Origin: Bacteroidales bacterium
GTDB taxonomy: Bacteria > Bacteroidota > Bacteroidia > Bacteroidales > P3
Direction of reading: 5' to 3'
NCBI GenBank assembly: GCA_017451385.1
Contig: JAFSPS010000011.1
Span: 1-64,000 of the forward strand
Length of the DNA: 64,000 nt
In this document: piece by piece, positions 44,217 through 53,968 of the stretch
Layout of the letters: every line of letters begins with the position of its first letter
How positions within the stretch are numbered: the stretch's first letter is position 1
Made by a program: the position numbers and the translations under genes
Notes under the pieces: generated by a model
The model's input: only the letters and a program-made list of their open reading frames with translations
Told to the model about the DNA's origin: nothing
Database searches by the model: none

Positions 44217-44924
44217 ATGGCAGAAGAGCAAAAAGAGGTCTCTTCCTCAAAATCAATAGATAACATCGTTGAGTTGCACGATGTGGTGTTGAGCAATGAC
44301 GCAGGTCCGCTGCTTAGCGCTGTGAATTTTTCTATACAGCGCGGTGAGTTTGTCTATCTCATAGGACGCAGTGGGACAGGCAAGACAACTCTCATCCGCT
44401 CGCTCTATGGCGACGTGGAACTGTCGGCCGGCAGAGGAACGGTGTGTGGTTTTCAATTGGAGACGCTCAAACGTCGTCAGGTGCCTAAGCTGCGCCGCCG
44501 TATGGGCATTGTTTTTCAGAATTTCCGCTTGTTGCACGACCGTGATGTATATGAAAATCTCGACTTCGTGCTACGCTCGACGGGGTGGAATAAGAGCAAG
44601 CTGCGTAACGAGCAGATACTAAAAGTGCTGCGCTCTGTGGGGTTGGAGAAAAAGAGCGACCTGATGCCCGACCAGCTGTCGGAAGGCGAGCAACAACGTG
44701 TTGGTATTGCGCGCGCCCTCATAAACAATCCAGAACTGATTGTGGCTGATGAGCCTACGGGCAATCTTGACCCAGTAACATCATCGGAGATAATGGACAT
44801 GCTGGTAAACGTCTGTCGCGAGGAGGGGCGGACGGTGCTTATCTCTACACATGATTTCATGATGATAGACAAGTATCAGTCGCGTGTGCTCTGCTGTGAG
44901 AATGGCACGGTAACGGTCAGCTGA
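44217..44924 (+). CDS. ftsE: Cell division ABC ATP-binding protein FtsE
   Basis: A 235-residue ATPase. Walker A is GRSGTGKTT, the signature is [14 protein letters not shown], and Walker B is [13 protein letters not shown], with the downstream ISTHD. FtsE with FtsX regulates peptidoglycan hydrolysis at division. The signature starts LSEGE rather than LSGGE, a tolerated change. No ftsX gene is adjacent; in Bacteroidetes the two are commonly separate. Confidence 0.88.
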   Translation: MAEEQKEVSSSKSIDNIVELHDVVLSNDAGPLLSAVNFSIQRGEFVYLIGRSGTGKTTLIRSLYGDVELSAGRGTVCGFQLETLKRRQVPKLRRRMGIVFQNFRLLHDRDVYENLDFVLRSTGWNKSKLRNEQILKVLRSVGLEKKSDLMPDQLSEGEQQRVGIARALINNPELIVADEPTGNLDPVTSSEIMDMLVNVCREEGRTVLISTHDFMMIDKYQSRVLCCENGTVTVS

Positions 44925-44989
44925 GGCAAAATGCAATAATGCCAGACGAAGAGCTACTAAAAACAATAAAAGTCAATCAACATAATACT

Positions 44990-45925
44990 ATGAAGAAATA
45001 TATCTTATTAGCGTTGGCGATGATGATAATACCGCTCAACGTTATTGACGCTCAGGGAAAGAAGAAAAAGAGCAAGAAAGAGGTGTCGCCCATCATTGAG
45101 GGTCGAATGAAAGTGCGCAAGACCGACTACGAGAACGTCTGGAAGTTCACCTCGTTCAATATGAAGAAGAAAGATATGTATTTCTGCAGCTACAACTATA
45201 CGCAGATTCCTGATGTCGTAGAGCAGAAACATCCGGACTGGGAGAGTTTTCAGCCTGTAGTTAACTTTTTGAGTACCAATAAGCGTGCTGCTATTACGAT
45301 GGTGGCAGTCTATGCCCTTAACCCGGCCGTCACAGAAGATGGCGAGCGTGCTGCGCTGACAGCCTCTGCCAACGAGGATGCTCTGCTGTCGCTTGCCGAC
45401 TTTGAGACATGGTGTTCGGATGTTGATATTCACAACAAGATGGTGCTGCAGGTGGCGCAGGTGGATTTCCGCTACTGGCATGGACAGGACTATTTCAACA
45501 TGGATATGCCAGACGAGCAGGTCATACCGCTGGGATTCATCATAGCGCTGACCAATAAGCGTGTGGATATTTTCCCCAATAGTGCCGCCAATGCTCCAAA
45601 GTTCAAGGATGTTAAGTTCTTGCCCAATGATGCTACTATCGTAGACTCCTATCTGCCGCTGATGGATTCTGTGGCAGCCTGTGTGATGAGCAACGACCGC
45701 TATGAGGTGTTGCTGACGGGCTATAGCGACAACATTGGCACGGTGCAGTACAACAAAGGCTTGTCGGGGCAGCGTGCCACGGAAATCAAGAAGATGCTGA
45801 TGCAGCGCGGTGTGCCAGAATATCGCATAGAGATTGTGGCGCGTGGTGAGGACGACCCGATAGGAGACAACAACACCTATGAGGGGCGTATAGCCAACAA
45901 CCGCGTGAGTATCGCTATACAATAG
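44990..45925 (+). CDS. OmpA-family domain protein
   Basis: A 311-residue protein with a signal peptide ending VIDAQ. An N-terminal region without a clear match (KVRKTDYENVWKFTSF) leads to a C-terminal OmpA-like domain from about residue 210: LPLMDSVAACV, LLTGYSDNIGTVQYNKGLSGQRATEI, RGEDDPIGDN, and GRIANNRVSIAIQ. Such domains bind peptidoglycan. The start ATG at 44990 gives the signal peptide; an upstream in-frame ATG adds 17 residues without features. Confidence 0.85.
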   Translation: MKKYILLALAMMIIPLNVIDAQGKKKKSKKEVSPIIEGRMKVRKTDYENVWKFTSFNMKKKDMYFCSYNYTQIPDVVEQKHPDWESFQPVVNFLSTNKRAAITMVAVYALNPAVTEDGERAALTASANEDALLSLADFETWCSDVDIHNKMVLQVAQVDFRYWHGQDYFNMDMPDEQVIPLGFIIALTNKRVDIFPNSAANAPKFKDVKFLPNDATIVDSYLPLMDSVAACVMSNDRYEVLLTGYSDNIGTVQYNKGLSGQRATEIKKMLMQRGVPEYRIEIVARGEDDPIGDNNTYEGRIANNRVSIAIQ

Positions 45926-45930
45926 CACTA

Positions 45931-46896
45931 TTGACTAATAAAGACAAATACAAAGCGTTGTGTGAGACAGAGGGTGTCTATATACCTCTGTTTCTGCAAT
46001 ATTGGTGGATGGATGCTGTGTGTGCCGACAAGCGTTGGGACGTGGCGTTGGCATACGATGACGCAGGTGGGATTACGGCGGTTATGCCGTACCTCAAAGG
46101 ATGCCGCGTGGGCATGAGATATATCTTGCCGCCACAGCTTACGCCTTTCACGGGGCCGTGGTACAGATATCCGTCTGCAGCTTTGAGCGAACGAGAACGG
46201 CTCGACTTCGAGGAGCATGCGGCGCAGCAGCTGCTGGATAATATAGACCGTCAGCATGCGTCGGTTTTCATACAGTGCTTCTCGCCACAGATTACAAACT
46301 GGCTGCCTTTCTATCATCGTGGATATAAGCAGACAACACGCTATACCTACCGCATTGACGACATCAGCGACACACAGTGCGTCTTCGATATGCTTACACC
46401 GCATCGGCGTCGGAAAATAAGGCAGTGGGATGGGCAGGTTGCTTTTGATGTGCTTTCATCGGAAGATGCCGCTTGGTTTGCCGACTTCCATGCCGCCTAT
46501 TGGCGTGCCAAAGGGCAGAGAGACTTGCTGCCACGCGAACTGATGGTTCGGCTGATGGCAAGTGCCATAAGCCGAGATGCTGGCGTTGTGCTACGCCTCA
46601 TGGATGGCAGCGGCGAGGTTGTGGCAGCGGCTTTTGCGGTATATGACGAGCGGTGCGCCTACCTGTTGCAGTCGGCCTTGGCACCCAGTCGGCACCGCAA
46701 CGGACACAAGGAGGTGCTGCTGTGGAAACTGATAGAGTGGCTCTCGCCGCACACTAAGGCATTTGATTTTGAGGGTAGCATGGTGAAGAGCATAGAGTAT
46801 TTCAACCGCTCTTTTGGCACGCGTCAGGTGCCATACTTTCAGATTGAGCGATATTCGAATATCCTCATAGAGTGGTATATGAGACTTAGGAAATAA
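45931..46896 (+). CDS. GNAT/FemAB-like acyltransferase family protein
   Basis: A 321-residue cytosolic protein. The pattern FLQYWWMDAV at the start, CFSPQITNWLPFYHRGYKQTTRYTYRID in the middle and YLLQSALAPSRHRNGHKEVLLWKLIEW at the end resembles the acyltransferase folds of FemAB-like or BioF2-like enzymes. The substrate is unknown. No ATG lies in the first 26 codons or upstream, so a TTG at 45931, 5 bases after the OmpA gene, is the most likely start. Confidence 0.6.
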   Translation: MTNKDKYKALCETEGVYIPLFLQYWWMDAVCADKRWDVALAYDDAGGITAVMPYLKGCRVGMRYILPPQLTPFTGPWYRYPSAALSERERLDFEEHAAQQLLDNIDRQHASVFIQCFSPQITNWLPFYHRGYKQTTRYTYRIDDISDTQCVFDMLTPHRRRKIRQWDGQVAFDVLSSEDAAWFADFHAAYWRAKGQRDLLPRELMVRLMASAISRDAGVVLRLMDGSGEVVAAAFAVYDERCAYLLQSALAPSRHRNGHKEVLLWKLIEWLSPHTKAFDFEGSMVKSIEYFNRSFGTRQVPYFQIERYSNILIEWYMRLRK

Positions 46897-46935
46897 AAAC
46901 ATAATATTAGTCAGGTTATCATTAGATATACGAAC

Positions 46936-48336
46936 ATGGTTATGAATACAGTACGCAAGTTTTTCTCTTTGTTGGTACTGCTGGGTGTAGCGGCTTATGC
47001 CCTGTCGCAAAGTGATGGTGTATTCGCCTTTCAGACAGCGGTAGTAGATGCTCATGGAATGAAGAAGAGCAACAGTCTGGTGCATGTGCGTATCAGCATC
47101 ATGATGTCGTCGGCGGAGGGTGAACTAATCTATGCTGAGCATAGCAGTGCTATGTCGGATAGCAATGGATGGATAAACGTGATGGTGGGCGAAGGAGTGC
47201 CGCTAAGAGGTGATTTCAAGAAGATTGACTGGAGCCGCGGACCTTATTTTATGCGGTGCGACATAGACCCCGATGGAGGCAACGACTACAAGATGGGTGC
47301 TGCGCAACAACTGCTCAACGTGCCATCGTCAACTGCTGGCAAGAAGCATAGTGAGGCAAGTGCTGTCCGGAATGCGCTCAATATCAAAGAGAGCGTGGAC
47401 GGCATGAGTCGCGAGGAGATACGGCTCTATGTTGACTCACTGATGAACAGTTATTTTAATGCTATGGCGGCGCAAGAGAAGACCTCGAACGACGGCGAGG
47501 CAGGGAAGGCTATTCCTCAAATGCCGTTGGAGCCGGCATCGGTGAACGGCGTGCTGCCGGGGCGTTTCTCGGTCAGTAGCACTTCATCGGTACATTTCTC
47601 ACAGGGCAATCTACGCTACAGCGAGGTGGGACGTCATCAGGTGATGGACGGTAGCACGCGACAGGGCACTTGGAGTTTCATGCCACGGCAGTATGAGAGC
47701 CCCACGTCGGACACCGTATGGACTGAATATTTTATGTGGGGCAACACTGGTTCGCAGGGTTATGACTTTTCAGGTCGCGAAGGCTACGATTTCGGACTGT
47801 TCAATGCTATCGTCAATGGTGGCAACCGTGCGGGTCAGTGGCGTATGCTGACGGCAGAGGAGTGGAACTACATGCGCAACGAGCGCAATGAGGCAAAACA
47901 CAAGATAGCTTTGGCTACGGTAGTGGGATGCAGGGGGGTAGTGCTGTTGCCCGATGACTGGAGGCTGCCCGAAGAATGTGTTTTTGTCTCTGGCTCGGCG
48001 GTAGGATTTGCTACCAATACATATAATGCCTATCTGTGGAGTCTTATGGAACAGGCGGGAGCAGTATTTCTGCCGGCGGCGGGTAGCATGAACAGTGGCA
48101 GGGTCTATAGCAAGGGGCGTTATGGTTCCTACTGGACATCGACGATGGTTGATGCTCACAGTTCGTATAGTTTCGACTTTGAGGAGGCTGGTTATCAGAC
48201 CATCGGCAACCATAGCAGCCTCGGACTCTCTGTGCGTCTGGTGCGCGATGTGCATGAGGATGAAATGATGCAGTCGGTGCAGGAAACGGAGGCGGAAAAA
48301 GACAATGTAATAGATAAGAAAACCAATATCTATTAA
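46936..48336 (+). CDS. Secreted protein with Fibrobacter-paralogous-like C-terminal domain
   Basis: A 466-residue protein with signal peptide GVAAYALSQ. Residues 30-170 are of unknown fold. From about residue 200 the sequence RFSVSSTSSVHFSQGNLRYS leads to a domain with WRMLTAEEWNYM, AVFLPAAGSMNSG, YWTSTMVDAHSSYSFDF and LSVRLVRDV, the pattern of a major Bacteroidetes/Fibrobacter paralogous domain. The function is unknown. An alternative start is ATG 46942. A truncated relative of its C-terminal domain is seen at 54142. Confidence 0.72.
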   Translation: MVMNTVRKFFSLLVLLGVAAYALSQSDGVFAFQTAVVDAHGMKKSNSLVHVRISIMMSSAEGELIYAEHSSAMSDSNGWINVMVGEGVPLRGDFKKIDWSRGPYFMRCDIDPDGGNDYKMGAAQQLLNVPSSTAGKKHSEASAVRNALNIKESVDGMSREEIRLYVDSLMNSYFNAMAAQEKTSNDGEAGKAIPQMPLEPASVNGVLPGRFSVSSTSSVHFSQGNLRYSEVGRHQVMDGSTRQGTWSFMPRQYESPTSDTVWTEYFMWGNTGSQGYDFSGREGYDFGLFNAIVNGGNRAGQWRMLTAEEWNYMRNERNEAKHKIALATVVGCRGVVLLPDDWRLPEECVFVSGSAVGFATNTYNAYLWSLMEQAGAVFLPAAGSMNSGRVYSKGRYGSYWTSTMVDAHSSYSFDFEEAGYQTIGNHSSLGLSVRLVRDVHEDEMMQSVQETEAEKDNVIDKKTNIY

Positions 48337-48693
48337 GGTTGTTTCTATAGATTGGACGGAAGGCAATCCATATTGTGTTTGGCACTTAATAGAGGATATT
48401 TTCGATTCGTATGAAATCGCTAACGAGGTTTTTACTGACGACCCTATGATTAAAAAGCAGCATATAAATATTTTTTTTTTAGGAACGATGAAATAATAAC
48501 ATATAACGATAAAACTGAATAAATTATTAGATTTTTGTATGCAACGCCTACGGGCTTGAAAGATTTGAATACTAAGTAGTTGTTGTTGATATATAACCCA
48601 TAACGGGGTTTAATGACCGTAAACATCGTTTTACTTTTTTATCATTTCTTAATATTCCAATTAACCATTTATTAACCACAAAAAACAATCATT
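48337..48693. other. AT-rich intergenic region with a possible gene remnant
   Basis: No complete gene is seen in these 357 bases. One frame from 48338 runs open for about 50 codons (SIDWTEGNPYCVWHLIED, then IFDSYEIANEV) without a start codon and stops near 48495, so it could be a gene remnant. The second half is AT-rich with a weak hairpin (AACCC, GGGTT near 48595-48610). Confidence 0.4.
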
Positions 48694-49188
48694 ATGAAAA
48701 AAATCTTTTCAATTTGCATGCTCGCGTTTGTTGCCCTGACCATTGCGTCGTGTGGCAAAGACGAGGATAAGCAGGACAACCAGCCAGTAGCTGACAAACC
48801 AATAGCTGACAATACGCTGATTTACGATGGTCAGAGCTATGACATGCAAGTGGCTGTAAACTATTTCCATCAAGAACTTACATTGGTGGATGCGGAATCT
48901 GTGCAGAAGGAGGGTGAAGAGCCCGTAATCTCTGTCGTTGGTATTCATATTTTGCCAGAGGTTTGGAATCACTCCTTTGACATCGCAAAGCATGAGGCAC
49001 CAATTATTTTCAATGAGATGCGATTGGGCAACATTATCGTTAGTGAAGACCTGGCAGGCATTGCCAGCGGCACGTATAGCGTGGATGGCAAGAACGATGG
49101 CACGCCTATAATCATTGAGCTTGACTGTGTCCTCACTAATGGCAAGAGGGTTCAGATGAAGCTTGTATCAGATAGTTACGAAATATAG
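48694..49188 (+). CDS. Unknown lipoprotein
   Basis: A 164-residue lipoprotein (ALTIASCGKDEDK). The short linker after the Cys is rich in Asp, Lys and Gln. The rest is beta-rich (YDGQSYDMQVAVNYF, SYEI at the end) with no recognised family. It is followed by a strong terminator, and it stands alone. Confidence 0.75.
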   Translation: MKKIFSICMLAFVALTIASCGKDEDKQDNQPVADKPIADNTLIYDGQSYDMQVAVNYFHQELTLVDAESVQKEGEEPVISVVGIHILPEVWNHSFDIAKHEAPIIFNEMRLGNIIVSEDLAGIASGTYSVDGKNDGTPIIIELDCVLTNGKRVQMKLVSDSYEI

Positions 49189-49212
49189 TTGCTTGATTAC
49201 AAGAAAAGAAGC

Positions 49213-49252
49213 AGATAGGTCAGCCTTGGAGGGCTGACCTATCTTTTTTTTT
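49213..49252 (+). terminator. Terminator after the unknown lipoprotein
   Basis: A perfect 13-base stem AGATAGGTCAGCC (49213-49225) with GGCTGACCTATCT (49232-49244), a six-base loop and nine T (49244-49252). It lies 25 bases after the stop. Confidence 0.85.
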
Positions 49253-49323
49253 GTAGGCGACGCATGCTTATTTGTAATGTCGTTGGCAGGCTAAGGTATC
49301 TATGATTCAGCGAGATGTGGTCG

Positions 49324-50460
49324 CTAAGGAGTGCGCTTTATGTCCATTGCATCGCGTAATGAACTGGCGAGGAGCATGAAGGCGAGTACAATAAGCATGA
49401 TGGCTATGCCAGGGATGAAGGCGAGGTAGGCGCTGTCAAGGAGAATGTAGCCGTAGTTCTCTTTCACCATGCTGCCCCAAGAGGGCATGGGCGGTTGCAC
49501 GCCGATGCCGAGGAAGCTGAGCCCTGCCTCGAGGAGTATGGCTGTGGCGAAGTTGGAAGCAGCAATGACGATGACGGCGCCAACAGTGTTGGGCAGGATA
49601 TGACGGAAGATGATGCGGCGGTCGCTGTAGCCGAGCGCGCGCGTTGCCTCGACAAAGTCTTTCTCCTTGAGCGACATCACCTGTCCGCGCACCACGCGAG
49701 CCACATCGACCCAGATGGTCAGTCCTACGGCGATGAATACCTGCCAGAAGCCTTTGCCGAGAGCGAATGTGATGGCGATGACGAGGAGTACTGTGGGTAT
49801 GGACCATACCACGTTGATGAGCCACATGATAAGGCTGTCCACCCATCCGCCGTAGTATCCGGCAAGGGCGCCGAGGGTGATGCCTATGAGGAGAGCTATG
49901 GCTATGGCGATAAAGCCTACGGAGAGGCTTACACGGCCTCCTATCATTATCTCGCTCAGCACGTCGCGTCCGTAGGCGTCGGTGCCGAGGATGAAGGTAC
50001 GCGTGTCTATCTTGACGACATCGTCGCGGTGATAGCGCATCATAGCGCCGTCATTGGGCGTAGAACCTGTGAAGCTTTCCGCCACGAGGGTGTCGCCTTC
50101 GTAGTGGTGGCTGTAGATGGGTATGGCGGTGTAGGGGAGAGGTGCGCCGTGGAGCATACGACCGACGAGCGATGGTTGGTCTGTGGGCGGCATTTCCTTG
50201 TCGTCAACATAGAGGAACGTGGCGCGGGAGAACGGTTTAAGTGTGGCGAGTTCAAGGTATTGCTGGTTGCAGTAGGGCGTAGGGTCGGGGGTGATGAGGT
50301 AGCCGAGGATGGCAACGACGGCGAAGAAGAGTATGATGCCGAGACTGGTCATTGCAACCCAGTTGTGGCGCAGGCGGTGCCATGTGGCGCGAGATAGGGA
50401 CCCCTCGCCGATGGTGTCGGCGTAGCGTTTCTTATGGCAGAAAATATCGACGAGGCGCAT
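49324..50460 (-). CDS. ABC transporter permease of the Opp/Dpp type
   Basis: A 378-residue inner-membrane permease. The first segment (LGIILFFAVVAILGYLI) is followed by a large periplasmic stretch. The permease core has LGTDAYGRDVLSEIMIGGRVSL, ILPNTVGAVIVI and EAGLSFLGIGVQPPMPSWGSM, the OppC/DppC signature. It imports peptides or similar solutes. No binding protein, second permease or ATPase lies beside it, so it must act with subunits encoded elsewhere. Confidence 0.85.
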   Translation of the reverse strand: MRLVDIFCHKKRYADTIGEGSLSRATWHRLRHNWVAMTSLGIILFFAVVAILGYLITPDPTPYCNQQYLELATLKPFSRATFLYVDDKEMPPTDQPSLVGRMLHGAPLPYTAIPIYSHHYEGDTLVAESFTGSTPNDGAMMRYHRDDVVKIDTRTFILGTDAYGRDVLSEIMIGGRVSLSVGFIAIAIALLIGITLGALAGYYGGWVDSLIMWLINVVWSIPTVLLVIAITFALGKGFWQVFIAVGLTIWVDVARVVRGQVMSLKEKDFVEATRALGYSDRRIIFRHILPNTVGAVIVIAASNFATAILLEAGLSFLGIGVQPPMPSWGSMVKENYGYILLDSAYLAFIPGIAIMLIVLAFMLLASSLRDAMDIKRTP

Positions 50461-50546
50461 GATGTGTGTGTTGTGGACGGTAATGGATGGTAATCTCTAT
50501 GAATTGTATGTGGTTGTTTCCGTGGGTAACCTATTCCCACGAGAGG

Positions 50547-50870
50547 TTACATCAGCCCGAGTTCGAGTTTTACTTCGTCGCTCAGGTTGACATAATCCCA
50601 AGGCGGGTTGAATGTTAGTTCTACATTCACGGATTTTACATCTTTGAGAGCTGCAACCATCTGGCGCACCTCTTGAAACATATACTCGGCTTCTGGGCAG
50701 TCGGGTGCCGTCATCGTCATGAGGATATGTACGTTGGCATCGTCGTCAATGTCAACGTTGTATATTAGACCGAGGTCGTAGATGTTGACGGGTATTTCGG
50801 GGTCGTAGATGGTGCGCAGGCATCCTACGATGCGCTCTTTCAGTGCTTCTTTGTCGAGTAGCATAGGCAT
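50547..50870 (-). CDS. DUF59 (MIP18/SufT-like) iron-sulfur assembly protein
   Basis: A 107-residue protein with the DUF59 pattern TIYDPEIPVNIYDLGLIY and MTMTAPDCPEAE, with the Cys at residue 58 in the DCP motif. Such proteins act in iron-sulfur cluster maturation. It lies 52 bases from flotillin on the same strand, with sufE further along. Confidence 0.88.
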   Translation of the reverse strand: MPMLLDKEALKERIVGCLRTIYDPEIPVNIYDLGLIYNVDIDDDANVHILMTMTAPDCPEAEYMFQEVRQMVAALKDVKSVNVELTFNPPWDYVNLSDEVKLELGLM

Positions 50871-50922
50871 TGAATGGTGTGAAAAAGTGAATGGTGTCTG
50901 TTCTGTCTTGTTTTACGAAGTC

Positions 50923-52353
50923 TTATTTCTTGTCCACATCGACAGAGCCGGCAACGAGGTTAGAGTTGTTCTGCATGATGGCGGTGAGGTCCACGCCGGT
51001 GGCGTTTTTCACTACGTCCATGGTCTGTTTGATAAGGACGGGGACGTTGCCAGAAAGGCCAGCGGCTTCGTTGCCCGTGGTGCCATAGACGTGTACGTCG
51101 TTGATGGTGGAGATGGGTTGTGCAATCTTTTCCGCCACCTCGGGCAGCACGTTGACCACCATTTCGGCGAGGGCTGCTTGTCCGTATTTCTTGTAAGCTT
51201 CAGCTTTCTTATCCATGGCCGCTGCTTCAGCCTCACCTTTGACCTTGATGGCTGCTGCTTCGGCTTCGCCGAGAGCCTTGATACCGGCAGCTTTCTGCTG
51301 CTGAGCAAACAGTTCGGCTTCGGCCTGAGCGCGGATGGCGAGGGCTTTCTGCTCTGCCTCGTAGCGTTCTGCCTCGGCATCGCGTTTGCGCTGTTCGAGT
51401 TTGGCGGCGGCATCAATCTCTTTCTGGTATTTCTCGGCATCGGCGCGCTTGTTCACCTGAGCCTCGAGGATTTTCTGTTGCAGAGCTATCTCCTGCTCTT
51501 TGAGCATCTGCTCCTGTTTGGCTTTCTCTACCTCGGCCTCCACGGTCTTGATGTTGACAATCTTGGTCTGTTCTTGTAGTTGGATTTGGTAGGCACTGTC
51601 GGCTATGGCCTTCCGAGTGTCGGACTGCTGCTTGAGGTCGGCCTGCTTGATAAGCAGCTCGGTGTTCTTTTCGGCAATTTCCTTCTCTGATGCTACGCGA
51701 GCGTCGTTGGCCTCTTTAGTGGCTTGTGCCTTGGCTATAGCCACATCGCGTTCTGCGTTGGCCTTGTTGATAGAGGCATCTTTGGTAATCTTGCAGGTGT
51801 TGTCGGCACCGAGGGCATGGATAAGACCTTCGCCGTCGGTGATGGACTGTATGTTGCACGAGAGAATCTCGATGCCGAGTTTAGCCATATCGGGTGCCGC
51901 TTTGTCCTGTATCTGGTTGGAGAAGCCGTCGCGGTCGTTGTTGAGCGAGCGGAGGTCTTGCGTTCCAATAATCTCACGCATATTGCCTTGCAGCGAGTCG
52001 CGGATTTCAACAGCAATCTGTTCGCGGCTTTTGCCGAGGAAGTTGGCTGCAGCCACCTCGATGAGGGCGGGGTCTATGCGCACTTTGGCTACGGCATCGA
52101 CATCTACGTTGATGAAGTCTGACGTAGGCACAGAGGTGTCGGTCTTGATGTCCACGCTGAGCTGTCCGAGATAGAGTTTGTCAATCTTCTGCAGGAAGGG
52201 GATGCGGATGCCGCCGGTGCCTATGAGGAAGCGGGGACGACGGTAGGGCCATCCGGAGATGACGAGTGCTTGGTTGGGGCTGGTCTTCACATAGGAGAAG
52301 ATGAGTAGAACAACGATGAAAATTACGGCGATGGTGATGATTGATGTTAACAT
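50923..52353 (-). CDS. Flotillin-family membrane protein
   Basis: A 476-residue protein. An N-terminal membrane anchor (IITIAVIFIVVLLIFSYV) leads into the SPFH domain with SGWPYRRPRFLIGTGGIRIPF. The long middle (residues 180-400) is alanine- and glutamate-rich coiled coil, and the tail ends VGSV. Flotillins organise membrane microdomains. It is in the same strand cluster as sufE and DUF59. Confidence 0.9.
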   Translation of the reverse strand: MLTSIITIAVIFIVVLLIFSYVKTSPNQALVISGWPYRRPRFLIGTGGIRIPFLQKIDKLYLGQLSVDIKTDTSVPTSDFINVDVDAVAKVRIDPALIEVAAANFLGKSREQIAVEIRDSLQGNMREIIGTQDLRSLNNDRDGFSNQIQDKAAPDMAKLGIEILSCNIQSITDGEGLIHALGADNTCKITKDASINKANAERDVAIAKAQATKEANDARVASEKEIAEKNTELLIKQADLKQQSDTRKAIADSAYQIQLQEQTKIVNIKTVEAEVEKAKQEQMLKEQEIALQQKILEAQVNKRADAEKYQKEIDAAAKLEQRKRDAEAERYEAEQKALAIRAQAEAELFAQQQKAAGIKALGEAEAAAIKVKGEAEAAAMDKKAEAYKKYGQAALAEMVVNVLPEVAEKIAQPISTINDVHVYGTTGNEAAGLSGNVPVLIKQTMDVVKNATGVDLTAIMQNNSNLVAGSVDVDKK

Positions 52354-52468
52354 GGCTACTGATATTTAGAATGAATAAAATGTTTTGGTTATAAAAAAAG
52401 TTTTTTTGTTCTTGCAAGATAACGTATGGACTTTTACGTTTGTCGTTCAAATACTGGTTAAATGGTGT

Positions 52469-52882
52469 TTAAACGGTGTGGGCCAGAGCGTACATCTTAA
52501 TCTGTTTCAGCATGGCAGTGAGGCCGTTGGAGCGTGTGGGAGAGAGGTGCTCTTTGAGGCCTATCTCTTCGATAAAGCGAACATCGGCTTTTACGATGTC
52601 CGCAGGGGTTTGTCCGTCGAAGGTGCGGATGAGCAGGCTGATGATGCCTTTGGTGATGACGGCGTCGCTGTCGGCACGGAAGTAGAGCCTGCCGTCGCGA
52701 GCCTCGCAGCTGAGCCATACACGCGACTGGCATCCTTGGATGAGGTTGCTCTCGGTCTTATCTTTTTCGTCGATGATAGGACATTCGCGGCCGAGGTCAA
52801 TAATGTATGCGTATTTGTCCATCCAGTCGTCAAAGGCGGAGAACTCATCGATGATTTGTTCTTCTATTTCTTGAATTGTCAT
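52469..52882 (-). CDS. sufE: SufE-family sulfur acceptor
   Basis: A 137-residue protein with the catalytic Cys51 in NLIQGCQSRVW, and DADSDAVITKGIISLL near residue 75. SufE takes sulfur from the cysteine desulfurase SufS and activates it. The gene lies 45 bases from the LptG-like gene. Confidence 0.92.
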   Translation of the reverse strand: MTIQEIEEQIIDEFSAFDDWMDKYAYIIDLGRECPIIDEKDKTESNLIQGCQSRVWLSCEARDGRLYFRADSDAVITKGIISLLIRTFDGQTPADIVKADVRFIEEIGLKEHLSPTRSNGLTAMLKQIKMYALAHTV

Positions 52883-52927
52883 GGTCTTTTGCAGTATGAG
52901 AGTGTTTATATATATGTGTGTAAGTGC

Positions 52928-53968
52928 TTATTTGGGTGCCACGCGGACAAGGTAGATTGACGCCACGCCGAAGACTATCTGAGGCAGGAGGATGGCGAGG
53001 ACGGGAGGCAGGTTGCCGTTGGTGGCAAAGACGGTGGCAATCTTCATGAATACCACGAAGGCGAAAGCCAGCGAGATGCCTATGGCGAGGTGCATGCCCA
53101 TGCCGCCGCGTGTCTTACGCGACGATACGGCTACGCCCATTACCGTCATAATGATGATAGCCAGCGGATTGAAGAGGCGTTGGTAGAACTCTATCTGCGA
53201 CTCAATGATGGTGGTGCTGCCTCGCATGCGTTGATGTTCTATGTGGCGGTAGAGCTCGAAGGTGTTCATGGTCTCGATGGGTTGCGGCTTCTTGAGGAAG
53301 TCTTGCGGCGTAATCTCTAACTCTTCGGTGGTGAAGAACTTGGAGCGTAGCGTCTCGTTGGCGCCATTGATGGTGCGGTGGCAGTATTCCCAGCACTGCC
53401 ATTTGCCGCTGACGCTGTCGTACTTGATGTTGCGAGCCGTGATGCGCTCTGTCATGTGTCGTTGGTCATCATAGGTGTCTTGGTGGAACTTGATGGCACT
53501 CTGGTTGGCCACGTTGTATTCATCGACATAGACTTGCACGCCTGGGCGCAGCTGGAAATGGATGTTGTTGTAGAAGTTGTCGCGCCGCGTATGGATGTAT
53601 TTGTGCTCGAAGTCGGACAGTTTGCGGTTGCTGATAGGCAGGACGAAGTTGCCCATGACGAAGACTATTACGGCAACGATGAACGAGCCGTGGAGGAAGG
53701 GACGCATGAGGCGGCGATAGCTGATGCCGCTGCCGAGGATGGCGATGATTTCGGTATTGCCCGCCATCTTGGAGGTGAAGAAGATGACGGAGATGAAGAT
53801 GAAGAGCGCGCTGTATAGGTTGACGAAGCCGGGGATGAAGTTGAGGTAGTAGTCGGTGACAATCTCGCCGAAGGGTGCATGGCCGCTGAGGAAGTCGTCA
53901 AGTTTCTCCGACACATCGAAGGTGATGACAATGACAATGATGAGGAGCATGGCGACAAGGAATGTCAC
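52928..53968 (-). CDS. LptG/LptF-like lipopolysaccharide export permease (start uncertain)
   Basis: A 346-residue permease of the YjgP/YjgQ type, with a long periplasmic domain between membrane segments, and ending VAPK. It exports LPS with LptBC. The only standard start in frame is GTG at 53968 (MTFLVAMLLIIVIV). Upstream in the same frame the sequence reads IPRYRRIDQYILSKYLV, which is the conserved N-terminus of this family (R-D-YI-K pattern), yet no ATG, GTG or TTG precedes it. The true start may be an unusual codon such as ATA at 54014-54016. Confidence 0.8.
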   Translation of the reverse strand: MTFLVAMLLIIVIVITFDVSEKLDDFLSGHAPFGEIVTDYYLNFIPGFVNLYSALFIFISVIFFTSKMAGNTEIIAILGSGISYRRLMRPFLHGSFIVAVIVFVMGNFVLPISNRKLSDFEHKYIHTRRDNFYNNIHFQLRPGVQVYVDEYNVANQSAIKFHQDTYDDQRHMTERITARNIKYDSVSGKWQCWEYCHRTINGANETLRSKFFTTEELEITPQDFLKKPQPIETMNTFELYRHIEHQRMRGSTTIIESQIEFYQRLFNPLAIIIMTVMGVAVSSRKTRGGMGMHLAIGISLAFAFVVFMKIATVFATNGNLPPVLAILLPQIVFGVASIYLVRVAPK

